Source: Aureimonas sp. OT7
GTDB taxonomy: Bacteria; Pseudomonadota; Alphaproteobacteria; Rhizobiales; Rhizobiaceae
Length of the DNA stretch: 64,000 bases
Direction: 5' to 3'
Assembly (NCBI RefSeq): GCF_014844055.1
Contig: NZ_CP062167.1
Location: forward strand, 310,001-374,000
Shown piece by piece: positions 46,968 through 55,049 of the stretch (position 1 is its first letter; every line of letters starts with the position of its first letter). A model generated the notes under the pieces. That model saw only the letters and a program-made list of their open reading frames with translations. It had not been told where the DNA came from and made no database searches. The position numbers and the translations under genes were made by a program.

Positions 46968-47740
46968 GCGGCCTCCGGCATGGGGAGGCGCATCAACCGG
47001 CCGGCGGCCCGCGCGCCGGCCGTCAGGCCACAATGATTGAGAGCGGCCCAGGCGCTGGCCTGGTTGCTCGTCACGACCGGACGGCCGATCCGCGCTTCGA
47101 TGTCGTCGATGACCCCGGCCGCGCGGACGGCCGTGCAGGAGATGAACAGCGCCTGTGCATCGTCCGCCGTGGCGGCGACGGCGGCCTCAATAATGCTTTG
47201 CCGGCTTATTCTCGCCATCTGCCGGTCATCGGTCAGGCCCAGGCAGGTAACGCCCGCGAGCTCCAGCCCCTTCTCCTCGAAGTAGCGGGCCATCGGCACG
47301 CTGGTCTCGACCGTATAGGGTGTCAGAACGCTGACACGGTGCGCGCCAAGGGCCGCCAGGCCCAGGACCGCGGCCAGCGGTGGCGTGACCACGGGCACGC
47401 CGGGCTTGCCGCGCGCGATGGCCTCGGCCACCGCCACGTCGCCGATGACGACCGAAGCCGAGGTGCATGAGAAGACGATCGCATCGAGGGTCTCGTCCGG
47501 CAGCAGCAGGGCGGCCGCCTCCGACAAACGCGGTGCCGCCGCGGCAAGGTTCTCGGGCGTTGTCGGGTTGGCATAGGCAATCCGCGCGGCATGCAGGGCC
47601 ACCCCGGGCGCCGCCACCAGACGCACGAAATCGGGCTCGCTCGTCAGGTCCGTCGCCAGCAGGATCAGCCCGATCCGCCTGTCGACCGGTTGTGGATCGA
47701 ACCGCAGGGGAGCCTTGGCCAGACGAACCGTTGACGACAT
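46964..47740 (-). CDS. eutA: Ectoine utilisation protein EutA (Asp/Glu racemase-like)
   Basis: A 258-residue protein of the Asp/Glu/hydantoin racemase and maleate isomerase fold. Two catalytic cysteine regions are visible: IVFSCTSAS (first) and ALFISCTAVRA (second). In hydroxyectoine breakdown it is thought to change stereochemistry so that EutB/EutC can act. It starts two bases after the ehuD stop codon in a continuous operon. Confidence 0.9.
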   Translation of the reverse strand: MSSTVRLAKAPLRFDPQPVDRRIGLILLATDLTSEPDFVRLVAAPGVALHAARIAYANPTTPENLAAAAPRLSEAAALLLPDETLDAIVFSCTSASVVIGDVAVAEAIARGKPGVPVVTPPLAAVLGLAALGAHRVSVLTPYTVETSVPMARYFEEKGLELAGVTCLGLTDDRQMARISRQSIIEAAVAATADDAQALFISCTAVRAAGVIDDIEARIGRPVVTSNQASAWAALNHCGLTAGARAAGRLMRLPMPEAA

Positions 47741-47741
47741 G

Positions 47742-48398
47742 TCAGGCGACCTTTCCATAACGCCGTTCGAGATAGCGGACGCCGAAGACCGAGATGAGCG
47801 AGATGACCAGGAAGAAGGCACCGACGAGCGTGATCGGCTCGATGTAGCGATAGTTGTAGTTGGCGATAGAGCGCGCCTGGTTCATCAGTTCCAGCACGGT
47901 GATGGCCGACAGCAGCGGCGTTTCCTTGAACATGGCGATGAGATAGTTGGCCAGCGCCGGAACCATCGGCGCCACGGCCTGCGGCAGGACGATATGGCGC
48001 CAGGTCTGGCCGCCGGTCATGTTGCAGGCCTTGGCCGCCTCCCACTGGCCGCGCGGCACGTTCTCGATGCCGGCGCGGTACACTTCCGCCGTGTAGGTGG
48101 CGTAGTGCAGCCCGAGGCCGATGACGCCGGCAACCAGCGGCGCCAGCGTGATGCCGATATCCGGCAGGATGTAGAAGAGAAAATAGAGCTGCACCAGCAG
48201 CGGCGTGCCGCGGATGAATTCCACAACCAGCGAAACGGGACGCGCCAGCCAGGGGTTCGGAGACCGCCGCGCAACGGCGAAGACCAGGCCGAGCACGGCG
48301 GCCAGCACGAAGCCGAGCAGCGTCGCGACGACGGTGATCTTCGCGCCCTCGACCAGGGTCGGCATGATCTGCCAGACGAAATCCCAATCCCACTCCAT
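47742..48398 (-). CDS. ehuD: Ectoine/hydroxyectoine ABC transporter permease EhuD
   Basis: A 218-residue polar-amino-acid-type permease (HisM family). It has about five hydrophobic segments and the coupling loop ACNMTGGQTWRHIVLPQA with the conserved P-Q-A. The IRGTPLLVQLYFLFYIL motif is the typical N-terminal signature of this family. It forms a pair with EhuC, four bases upstream. Confidence 0.93.
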   Translation of the reverse strand: MEWDWDFVWQIMPTLVEGAKITVVATLLGFVLAAVLGLVFAVARRSPNPWLARPVSLVVEFIRGTPLLVQLYFLFYILPDIGITLAPLVAGVIGLGLHYATYTAEVYRAGIENVPRGQWEAAKACNMTGGQTWRHIVLPQAVAPMVPALANYLIAMFKETPLLSAITVLELMNQARSIANYNYRYIEPITLVGAFFLVISLISVFGVRYLERRYGKVA

Positions 48399-48402
48399 CG
48401 CG

Positions 48403-49062
48403 TCAGGCCCTCACGCCGTCGAGGCCGCGGGCCAGCCGCCGTTCCAGAAACCGGATTCCGGCGGTGATGACCGACGCCATCGCGAAGTACAGGATAAGGA
48501 TGGTGATGAAGGGGACGGCGGTATTGCCGGTCTGCGCCCGCACCACCTGCGCCTGGAAGGTCATGTCGGCCAGCGAGATCAGCGACACGATGGCCGTCGC
48601 CTTGAGAAGCTCGATAGCGTTGTTGTTGAAGGTGGGTAGCATGATCACCAGGGCCTGGGGCAGGATGATGTGGCGCATGGCCTGGGAGCGCGTCAGGTTG
48701 AGCGCCACGCAGGCCTCGCGCTGCTCGCGACCTATGGCGCGGATGGCGCCGCGCACCACCTCCGCGCCATAGGCACCGACATTCAGGCCCAGCGCCAGCA
48801 CGCCGGCCTGCATCTCGCTCAGGGTCAGGCCCATCAGCGGCAGGACGTAATAGGCCCAGAAAAGCTGGACGAAGATCGACGTGCCGCGAAAGAACTCGAC
48901 ATATGTGGCGGCCAGCGCCCGCACCCACCAGTACTGCGAAACGCGCCCCAGACCGGCCACGAAGGCGACGATCAGGGCGAAGAGACAACCATAGACCGTC
49001 AGCTTCACGGTTACGACCGCGCCGTCCAGTATCAGCTGGAGATAGCCGAGCCACATATCCAT
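48403..49062 (-). CDS. ehuC: Ectoine/hydroxyectoine ABC transporter permease EhuC
   Basis: A 219-residue permease of the same family as EhuD. It shows FRGTSIFVQLFWAYYVLP and the coupling loop ALNLTRSQAMRHIILPQAL. It follows ehuB by 22 bases. Together with EhuD it should make the membrane pore of the importer. Confidence 0.93.
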   Translation of the reverse strand: MDMWLGYLQLILDGAVVTVKLTVYGCLFALIVAFVAGLGRVSQYWWVRALAATYVEFFRGTSIFVQLFWAYYVLPLMGLTLSEMQAGVLALGLNVGAYGAEVVRGAIRAIGREQREACVALNLTRSQAMRHIILPQALVIMLPTFNNNAIELLKATAIVSLISLADMTFQAQVVRAQTGNTAVPFITILILYFAMASVITAGIRFLERRLARGLDGVRA

Positions 49063-49084
49063 CGAGGGTCTACTTCAGCCGGGC

Positions 49085-49933
49085 TTATTGCTGGGCGCAG
49101 AGCTTGTCGCGCGTCGTCGACATGGCCGCCTGCGCCGAGAAGCCATAGGGCTCGATGATCTGGGCGAACTCGCCCGAAGCCTTGATGGCCGCGAGTTCGC
49201 GGTCGAAGGCATCGCGCAGTTCGGTCTGGTCCTTGCGGAAGGCGGCGCCGTCGCAATAGACCGGCGCGCCCTCCACCGGGGCCACCACTTCCAGGCTGGT
49301 ATCGTTGGCTTGCTTGACGAGCGCGTTGATCGACAGGACCGGCAGCGAATAGACGTCGATGCGCCCCTGCTGCAGCATGGTCAGGCCGCTTTGCGCGTCC
49401 GGCACCACGATGACGCGGTCGCGCGGCACGCCGGCCTCGAGGGCCAGGCGCTCTTCGGTGCCGCCGCCCGGCGCGCCGATGCGCAGTTCGGCGTTGTCGG
49501 CAATGTCCTTGTAGGATTTCAGGCCATGCGGGTTGCCGGCCTTGAGCAGGAAAGCCTCGGCATCGCACAGGACCGGTTCCGAATAGGCGACGGCGGCGCA
49601 GCGCTCGGGCTTCATGAACAGTCCCGCGGTCACGGCATCGAAGCGCCGCGCCTGCAGGCCGGGGATCATCGCGCCATATTCCGAGATCGAGGCGACCACA
49701 TCCTCGACGCCAAGCCGCTTGAAGACGGCCCGGGCGACATCGGGTGCCGCCCCCGATACGCTCCCGTCCGGGTTGACGGCCGTGAAAGGCGGCTCGTTGG
49801 CGATGGCGATGCGGGCAAAGCCCTGCTCCTTCAGGGCGTCGAGCGCCTCCTGGGCCTGTGCCGGCAGGGCCGACAGGGCAAGCGCGCCCAGCGATGCACC
49901 GAGGATGGCGCGGCGGATCTTGGCAGTCGGCAT
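49085..49933 (-). CDS. ehuB: Ectoine/hydroxyectoine ABC substrate-binding protein EhuB
   Basis: A 282-residue periplasmic binding protein (family 3 solute binding). The Sec signal LGASLGALALSALPAQAQ is followed by FARIAIANEPPFTAVNPDGSVSGAAPDVARAVFKRLG, strongly EhuB-like. Aromatic residues that stack on ectoine in the Sinorhizobium protein probably include the phenylalanine in NEPPF. The start at 49933 has GGAG nine bases upstream. An 85-base gap separates it from ehuA. Confidence 0.93.
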   Translation of the reverse strand: MPTAKIRRAILGASLGALALSALPAQAQEALDALKEQGFARIAIANEPPFTAVNPDGSVSGAAPDVARAVFKRLGVEDVVASISEYGAMIPGLQARRFDAVTAGLFMKPERCAAVAYSEPVLCDAEAFLLKAGNPHGLKSYKDIADNAELRIGAPGGGTEERLALEAGVPRDRVIVVPDAQSGLTMLQQGRIDVYSLPVLSINALVKQANDTSLEVVAPVEGAPVYCDGAAFRKDQTELRDAFDRELAAIKASGEFAQIIEPYGFSAQAAMSTTRDKLCAQQ

Positions 49934-50018
49934 GAATGTGGCTCCGTTGGCAGATGCATGTCCGGCCGCGGCGGAGACGCCGCGACACCGAAGGATGCGA
50001 TGACTTTTCAACCGGCGC

Positions 50019-50804
50019 TCAAACGCGCTGGCCGGCGGCGACGACCTTGCGAAGGAACGCCTGCGTGCGCTCCTCCTTCGGGTTGGTGAAAATGGCGTCC
50101 GGCGGACCGGACTCGACGATGCGGCCCTTGTCGAAAAACAGGACACGGTCGGCAAAATCGTGGGCAAAGCTCATCTCGTGGGTCACGAGCAGCATGGTCA
50201 TGTCCGTCTCGCGTCCGAGAAGGCGCATGACGTTCAGCACCTCCTCGACCAGCTCCGGATCGAGCGCGGACGTCACCTCGTCGAACAGCATGATGCGCGG
50301 GTTCAGGGCCAGCGCGCGGGCAATCGCGACCCGCTGCTTCTGCCCGCCGGACAGCTGCGACGGCATGGACTTGGCCTTGTCGGCCATGCCCACCATGTCC
50401 AGCAGTTCCAATGCCCGCTTCTTCGCATCGGCGGGCTTGACGCCCTGTGTCAGCACCGGTGCCAACGTGACGTTCTCGCAGACGCATTTGTGCGGAAACA
50501 GGTTGAAGTGCTGGAAGACCATACCGATCTTGGCCCGCATCCGATGCAGGTGCTTCTCGTCGGCGGGCTTCAGCGCACCCTCGCTTCCCATATGGAAAAG
50601 GTGGTCCCCGTCTACCTTGATATGGCCGTCGGTCAGGTCTTCCAGCGTCATCAGAATGCGCAGGATCGTCGTCTTGCCCGAGCCGGACGGACCGATCAGC
50701 GCGATCTTCTCGCCGGGCAGGACGTCGAAGTTCAACCGGTCGAGCACGGTCAGCTCGCCGAAGCGCTTGGTCACGTTTTCGAACTGGATGATCGGTGACG
50801 ACAC
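50019..50804 (-). CDS. ehuA: Ectoine/hydroxyectoine ABC transporter ATPase EhuA
   Basis: A 261-residue ATPase with Walker [11 protein letters not shown]-loop [12 protein letters not shown], signature LSGGQKQR and Walker [13 protein letters not shown], of the polar amino acid (GlnQ/HisP) group. I place the start at GTG 50804 ([11 protein letters not shown]) because GGAGG lies seven bases upstream; longer forms from 50840 would translate through that site. It is the first gene of the ehuABCD-eutABC-doeAB operon, behind a region with two copies of the operator-like motif shared with enuR. Confidence 0.92.
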   Translation of the reverse strand: MSSPIIQFENVTKRFGELTVLDRLNFDVLPGEKIALIGPSGSGKTTILRILMTLEDLTDGHIKVDGDHLFHMGSEGALKPADEKHLHRMRAKIGMVFQHFNLFPHKCVCENVTLAPVLTQGVKPADAKKRALELLDMVGMADKAKSMPSQLSGGQKQRVAIARALALNPRIMLFDEVTSALDPELVEEVLNVMRLLGRETDMTMLLVTHEMSFAHDFADRVLFFDKGRIVESGPPDAIFTNPKEERTQAFLRKVVAAGQRV

Positions 50805-50856
50805 GTAGCATCCTCCGATTGAGGCCATCGAGTGACGCAACGATGGGACCGCCGCA

Positions 50857-50891
50857 AAATCATGTCAATTGACAAAATCAAATCATGACAA
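50857..50891 (-). promoter_or_regulatory. Paired operator-like motif before ehuA (EnuR candidate)
   Basis: AAATCATGTCAA (50857-50868) and AAATCATGACAA (50880-50891) are direct repeats differing at one base, with starts 23 bases apart. The first copy is also part of the perfect palindrome TGTCAATTGACA (50863-50874). The same word occurs upstream of enuR. They lie 53 to 87 bases before the ehuA start, where a promoter is expected. Confidence 0.6.
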
Positions 50892-50944
50892 TTTAGCCGA
50901 GGATGCTGATTTTGGATGCAAGCGCCGCTCAGTCTCGCGGCGCT

Positions 50945-52327
50945 TCAGATTGCCAGCAGCAACGGCTCGGGGTCGGACCGGTGGAGATTGGCGATGATCT
51001 TCAGTCCTGTTCGCAACTCCGCCTCCGTGGTCGAGCCGACCGACACGCGCACGGCGGGTTGCCGGATCGCACCCATCTGGAAGGAGCGGCCCGGAGCAAC
51101 GGCCACGCCCCGCAGGCGCGCCTGCGCCACGAAAAGCTCTTCCGCCTCGGGCGTCTCCAGCGGCAGCCACAGATGCAGTCCCTCGCGGTGCGCCCTGTAG
51201 GGAATCCCGGCCAGCATTTCGGCAACCACCTCCTGGCGCCGTCGCAGGGCCTGCCGCTGCCAGCGCACCAGCTCGAGGGCGGTGCCGTCGGCCACCCAGC
51301 GCGTGGCAAGCTCGGCTATCAGCGGCGTGGCGATCCAGTTGGTCACGAGGTGCCGGTTCATTACGGCCGAAAGCATCCTGTCCGGCACGGCCAGATATCC
51401 CGTCCGAAGGCCCGGAAGCACCGTCTTGGTGAAGGAGGTGACATAGAGCGTCCGCTCGGGAGCGAAGGCGGCAACGGGTGGCGGCCTGTCCTCGATCAGG
51501 GGCCCGAGAACGTCGTTCTCGATGATGGCGATGTCGTGCCTGCGCGCCACCGCCGCGATGGCGGCGCGCCGGCCCTCGCCCATCAGCGCCGCGGTCGGGC
51601 CGATGACGGAGGGCTGCAGGAACACCGCGCGGATGCCCTCGTGCCGGCATGCGGCGTCGAGCGCGTCGGGCAGGATGCCCTCGTCGTCGATGTCCAGCGC
51701 CGTCAGCTTGAGCCCGAGATAGGTGGCCAGCGGAACCAGCGTGTGGTGGCCGATCGCTTCCGTCCCCACCGCGCCGCCGGCGCCCGCAACGCTCATGAGT
51801 GCGATGGTCATTCCCGCCGTCGCCCCGTTGGTCAGGCAGATATTGGCCGGCGCCACGGACATTCCGCAACGGCGCAGCCAATCCACCGCGACCGCCTTGT
51901 GGCGCGGGAACACGACATTGGGACGGAACGACAGGACGGTCGACGGCGGCAGGCTGCCGGCCAGATCCACCAGGGCAGCCTGCATGCGCTCCACATGCAT
52001 CGTCTCGCAGACCGGCTTGAGGATGGACAGATCGACGATCTCGCCCAGCCGCTCCGGAATGTAGGGCAGGGTCCCTTCCGGCTTGTCGCCGCGCACGAAG
52101 GTGCCGCGCCCCGTTTCCCCCGACACGAGCCCCCGGCGTATGAGTTCCTCATAGGCGCGGCTGACGGTCTGGACGGACAGCTTCAGCCCGTCGGCCATGA
52201 CCCTGTGGGGCGGCAGGCGCACGCCCGCCGCCAGCCGCCCATCGCCGATGGCGCGGCCGATCTGATCGGCAAGGGACTGATAGTAGGGCCGCCTTAAGGC
52301 AGGCCGGTCGATGTACCACATTGTCAT
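50945..52327 (-). CDS. enuR: MocR/GabR-type ectoine catabolism regulator EnuR
   Basis: A 460-residue fusion of a GntR winged-helix domain (about residues 1-75; RLPPHRVMADGLKLSVQTVSRAYEEL) and a fold-type I aminotransferase domain acting as sensor. The PLP lysine is in SFTKTVLPGLRTGYL (Lys301). In characterised EnuR proteins PLP-bound ligand derived from ectoine (N-alpha-acetyl-diaminobutyrate or diaminobutyrate) relieves repression. It lies between the two arms of the ectoine locus. The start ATG at 52327 overlaps a half-site of the candidate operator, which suggests autorepression. Confidence 0.92.
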   Translation of the reverse strand: MTMWYIDRPALRRPYYQSLADQIGRAIGDGRLAAGVRLPPHRVMADGLKLSVQTVSRAYEELIRRGLVSGETGRGTFVRGDKPEGTLPYIPERLGEIVDLSILKPVCETMHVERMQAALVDLAGSLPPSTVLSFRPNVVFPRHKAVAVDWLRRCGMSVAPANICLTNGATAGMTIALMSVAGAGGAVGTEAIGHHTLVPLATYLGLKLTALDIDDEGILPDALDAACRHEGIRAVFLQPSVIGPTAALMGEGRRAAIAAVARRHDIAIIENDVLGPLIEDRPPPVAAFAPERTLYVTSFTKTVLPGLRTGYLAVPDRMLSAVMNRHLVTNWIATPLIAELATRWVADGTALELVRWQRQALRRRQEVVAEMLAGIPYRAHREGLHLWLPLETPEAEELFVAQARLRGVAVAPGRSFQMGAIRQPAVRVSVGSTTEAELRTGLKIIANLHRSDPEPLLLAI

Positions 52328-52355
52328 GAATCGACCTTTGCCGAAATCATGACAA
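52321..52355. promoter_or_regulatory. Paired operator-like motif at the enuR/doeX divergence
   Basis: AAATCATGACAA at 52344-52355 and, in inverted orientation, TTGTCATGAATC at 52321-52332, covering the enuR start codon. The 14-base word AAATCATGACAATT is identical at 52344-52357 and 50880-50893. The site could control both enuR and the divergent doeX transcript. Confidence 0.6.
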
Positions 52356-52425
52356 TTCACAATTGGAAAATGCGGCAATTGGGCTTAAACAGCCAGTCTC
52401 GACCGACTGGAGGGCATGGAGCGGC

Positions 52426-52914
52426 ATGAAGCTCGACGCGGCGGATCTGCGCATCCTCAAAGAGATCCAGAACGACGGCCGGATCACCAAGCTGGCGCTG
52501 GCCGAGCGCGTCGGCCTGTCGCCGACGCCCTGCTGGAACCGGCTGAAGAAGCTGGAGGACTCGGGCATCGTGATGGGCTACCGGGCGCGGATCCGCATGC
52601 GGGCCATCGCGCCGATCGCCGAGGTTCTGGTGGAAGTGACGCTCGGCAACCATCGGCAGGCCGATTTCGACCGTTTCGAGCGGGCGATCCGCGAGGCCCC
52701 GGAGGTCGTGTCCTGCTGGTCGGTGGGCGGTGGCGTCGACTATATACTGAAGGTGGTAAGTCCCGGCATCGACCACTATCAGCGGCTTGTGGACGGCTGG
52801 CTCGCCCGAGAGATCGGAATCGCCCGGTACTTCACCTACATCGTAACCCGCACGGTCAAGGAGGAGATCGACGCACCGGTGGAATTGCTGGCCTTGAGGC
52901 CTTCTAAGGAGTAG
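52426..52914 (+). CDS. doeX: Lrp/AsnC family regulator DoeX
   Basis: A 162-residue feast/famine regulator. The N-terminal winged helix reads DAADLRILKEIQNDGRITKLALAERVGLSPTPCWNRLKKLEDSGIV; the C-terminal RAM ligand domain follows. AsnC-type genes next to ectoine catabolic genes are named doeX or asnC; the Halomonas DoeX binds upstream of doe genes. The ATG at 52426 has GGAG immediately upstream. It is divergent from enuR and probably starts a transcript that includes the GNAT gene and doeC-doeD. Confidence 0.9.
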   Translation: MKLDAADLRILKEIQNDGRITKLALAERVGLSPTPCWNRLKKLEDSGIVMGYRARIRMRAIAPIAEVLVEVTLGNHRQADFDRFERAIREAPEVVSCWSVGGGVDYILKVVSPGIDHYQRLVDGWLAREIGIARYFTYIVTRTVKEEIDAPVELLALRPSKE

Positions 52915-52943
52915 TCGTTGCCACACGCGCAATGGAGATGGAC

Positions 52944-53378
52944 ATGAACCGACTGATCCGACCGGAAGACAAGGACGCGTGGCTGACCCTGTGGGAGAGC
53001 TACCAGCGATTCTACAAGGTCGAGATTCCACGGGACGTTTCCGAGAAGACGTTCGCGCGGCTGCTGGACCCGGCCGAGCCGATGTTCGGCGTGCTCGCCT
53101 TCGAGGACGACAAGCCACTCGGCCTCGTCCACTACATCTTCCACCGTTCCACGTGGACCGTCGGCGACTATTGCTACCTGCAGGACCTCTTCGTCGCCGA
53201 GGGCATGCGCGGGCGCAGCCTTGGCCGCACGCTGATCGATTTCGTCTATTCCGAAGCGGCCAAGGCCGGCGCATCGCGTGTGTATTGGCTGACGCACGAA
53301 ACCAATCGTGCCGCCATGAAGCTTTACGACCAGGTGGCCGACCGAACGGGCTTCCTGCAATATTCCAAGAGCTTCTGA
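52944..53378 (+). CDS. GNAT family N-acetyltransferase in the ectoine locus
   Basis: A 144-residue acetyltransferase with a single GNAT fold. The acetyl-CoA loop is VAEGMRGRSLGRTLIDFVY (R/Q-x-x-G-x-G/A variant RGRSLG) and the C-terminal block is YWLTHETNRAAMKLYDQVADRTGFLQY. The start at 52944 has GGAG six bases upstream; an in-frame ATG four codons earlier is possible. It sits 29 bases after doeX and 140 bases before doeC. Ectoine loci I know do not include this gene. An acetyl transfer to diaminobutyrate or a related amine is conceivable, but unproven. Confidence 0.85.
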   Translation: MNRLIRPEDKDAWLTLWESYQRFYKVEIPRDVSEKTFARLLDPAEPMFGVLAFEDDKPLGLVHYIFHRSTWTVGDYCYLQDLFVAEGMRGRSLGRTLIDFVYSEAAKAGASRVYWLTHETNRAAMKLYDQVADRTGFLQYSKSF

Positions 53379-53393
53379 TCCCCGGGCGGACCG

Positions 53394-53437
53394 GAGAGAC
53401 TTTCTCTGACCCGGCGACGGTCTTGAGAGACTGTCTC
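53394..53437. promoter_or_regulatory. Two phased palindromes upstream of doeC
   Basis: GAGAGACTTTCTC (53394-53406) and GAGAGACTGTCTC (53425-53437) differ at one base and are 31 bases apart, close to three helical turns. Each is a near-perfect inverted repeat. The word GGGCGGACC also flanks them (53385-53393 and 53441-53449). They lie 80 to 125 bases before doeC, suggesting a separate regulated promoter; the DoeX (Lrp/AsnC) product is a natural candidate. Confidence 0.6.
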
Positions 53438-53518
53438 CGCGGGCGGACCCCAGAAAAGACCAAACACGACGGCGCTCCCGCCTAGGCTCGAATTTCCACT
53501 ACAAGGGGATTCGACGAG

Positions 53519-55012
53519 ATGAGCGCCTGTTTCGCCCGACACCAGAGCCATGCCGCGCTGGACCGCCTGTCCGACAAGCGCCTCCTGCGGGAGAACGCCT
53601 ATTGCGACGGCCGCTGGGTGCGCGAGCCGTCCGGCGCTGCCTTCCCCGTCACCGACCCGGCTACCGGGACCGTCCTTGCCCACGTCTCGACGCTCGGGGC
53701 AGAGACGACCGCCAGGGCCATCGACGCCGCGCAGGCGGCCCTGAAGCCGTGGCAGGCGCTGGCGCCCCAGGCCCGTGCGGCAACCCTGATGCGCTGGCAC
53801 GACCTCATCCTGGCCGCCCGCGACGATCTGGCCCTCATCATGACCCTGGAGCAGGGCAAACCGCTGGCCGAGTCGCTGGGCGAGATCGACTATGCCGCCT
53901 CGTTCGTTTCCTTCTATGCGGAGGAGGGCAGGCGCATATCGGTGGAAGGGGTCTCCAGCCATCTTCCCGGCGCCGTCATGAGCCTGTCGCGGGTGCCGGT
54001 CGGCGCCGTCGGCCTCGTCACGCCGTGGAATTTTCCTTCCGCGATGCTGACGCGCAAGGCTGCTGCGGCGCTGGCGGCAGGCTGCACCGTGGTTGCCCAC
54101 CCCTCCTCCCATACGCCGCTTTCCGCCCTGGCCCTTGCCGAACTGGCCGAGCGCGCCGGTTTTGCCCCGGGTCTGTTCAACGTCCTGACAGGCGAGGCCG
54201 CCACGATCGTGGGTACGATGTGCGCCGATACGCGCTTGCGCGCCATCAGCTTCACCGGCTCCACCGAAATCGGCCGGATGATCGCCGCGCAATGCGCCCC
54301 GGGCGTCAAGCGGCTGGTGATGGAACTCGGGGGCCATGCTCCGCTCATCGTGTTCGACGATGCGGAGATCGAGCGGGCCGTCGATATCGCCATGGACGCG
54401 AAATTCGCGACATCGGGCCAGGACTGCCTTGCAGCCAACCGCATCTATGTCCAGCGCGGTGTATACGAAGCCTTCGTCAAGCGTTTCGCGGACCGTACCG
54501 AGGCCCTCAAGGTCGGCAACGGGCTGGACGCCGGGGTCGACATCGGCCCGCTGATGCACGCGCGTGCGGTCGCCAAGGCAGCCGAGCATGTCGCCGACGC
54601 ACTGGCGCACGGGGCACGCCTTCTGGCCGGTGGAACGGCGGGCCGGCCGGGCCCGCTGCATTTCGCCCCCACCGTTCTCGCGGACGTGCCGGACGATGCC
54701 CTCATCATGCGCGAGGAAACCTTCGCGCCGGTTGCCGCCATCACCCCCTTCGACACGGAGAAGGAGGTGATCGAGCGGGCGAACGACAGCGAATACGGGC
54801 TCGTCGCCTATGTCGTGACGCGCGATGGCGCCCGTGCCGCGCGCCTGTCGGCGGCACTGGAATACGGCATGGTCGCGGTGAACCGGGTCAAGATCACGGG
54901 TGCTCCCGTGCCCTTTGGCGGCGTCAAGCAATCCGGCCTCGGCCGCGAGGGGTCACGGCACGGCCTGGAGGCTTTCACCGACCTCAAATATGTCTGCCTC
55001 GACCTCGCCTGA
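53519..55012 (+). CDS. doeC: Aspartate-semialdehyde dehydrogenase of ectoine degradation, DoeC
   Basis: A 497-residue aldehyde dehydrogenase of the succinate-semialdehyde dehydrogenase type, expected to oxidise aspartate semialdehyde to aspartate. The nucleophile is Cys303 in SGQDCLAANR and the general base lies in VMELGGHAP. The usual cofactor-binding lysine of the KPS/KPA motif is replaced: the segment reads VVAHPSSHTPLSA. The start ATG at 53519 follows AAGGGG at suitable distance. doeD follows 37 bases downstream. Assignment to DoeC rather than GabD rests on context. Confidence 0.88.
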   Translation: MSACFARHQSHAALDRLSDKRLLRENAYCDGRWVREPSGAAFPVTDPATGTVLAHVSTLGAETTARAIDAAQAALKPWQALAPQARAATLMRWHDLILAARDDLALIMTLEQGKPLAESLGEIDYAASFVSFYAEEGRRISVEGVSSHLPGAVMSLSRVPVGAVGLVTPWNFPSAMLTRKAAAALAAGCTVVAHPSSHTPLSALALAELAERAGFAPGLFNVLTGEAATIVGTMCADTRLRAISFTGSTEIGRMIAAQCAPGVKRLVMELGGHAPLIVFDDAEIERAVDIAMDAKFATSGQDCLAANRIYVQRGVYEAFVKRFADRTEALKVGNGLDAGVDIGPLMHARAVAKAAEHVADALAHGARLLAGGTAGRPGPLHFAPTVLADVPDDALIMREETFAPVAAITPFDTEKEVIERANDSEYGLVAYVVTRDGARAARLSAALEYGMVAVNRVKITGAPVPFGGVKQSGLGREGSRHGLEAFTDLKYVCLDLA

Positions 55013-55049
55013 GGACAAGGCTTTTCGAAATCTGATCCAGGAGATCGCC

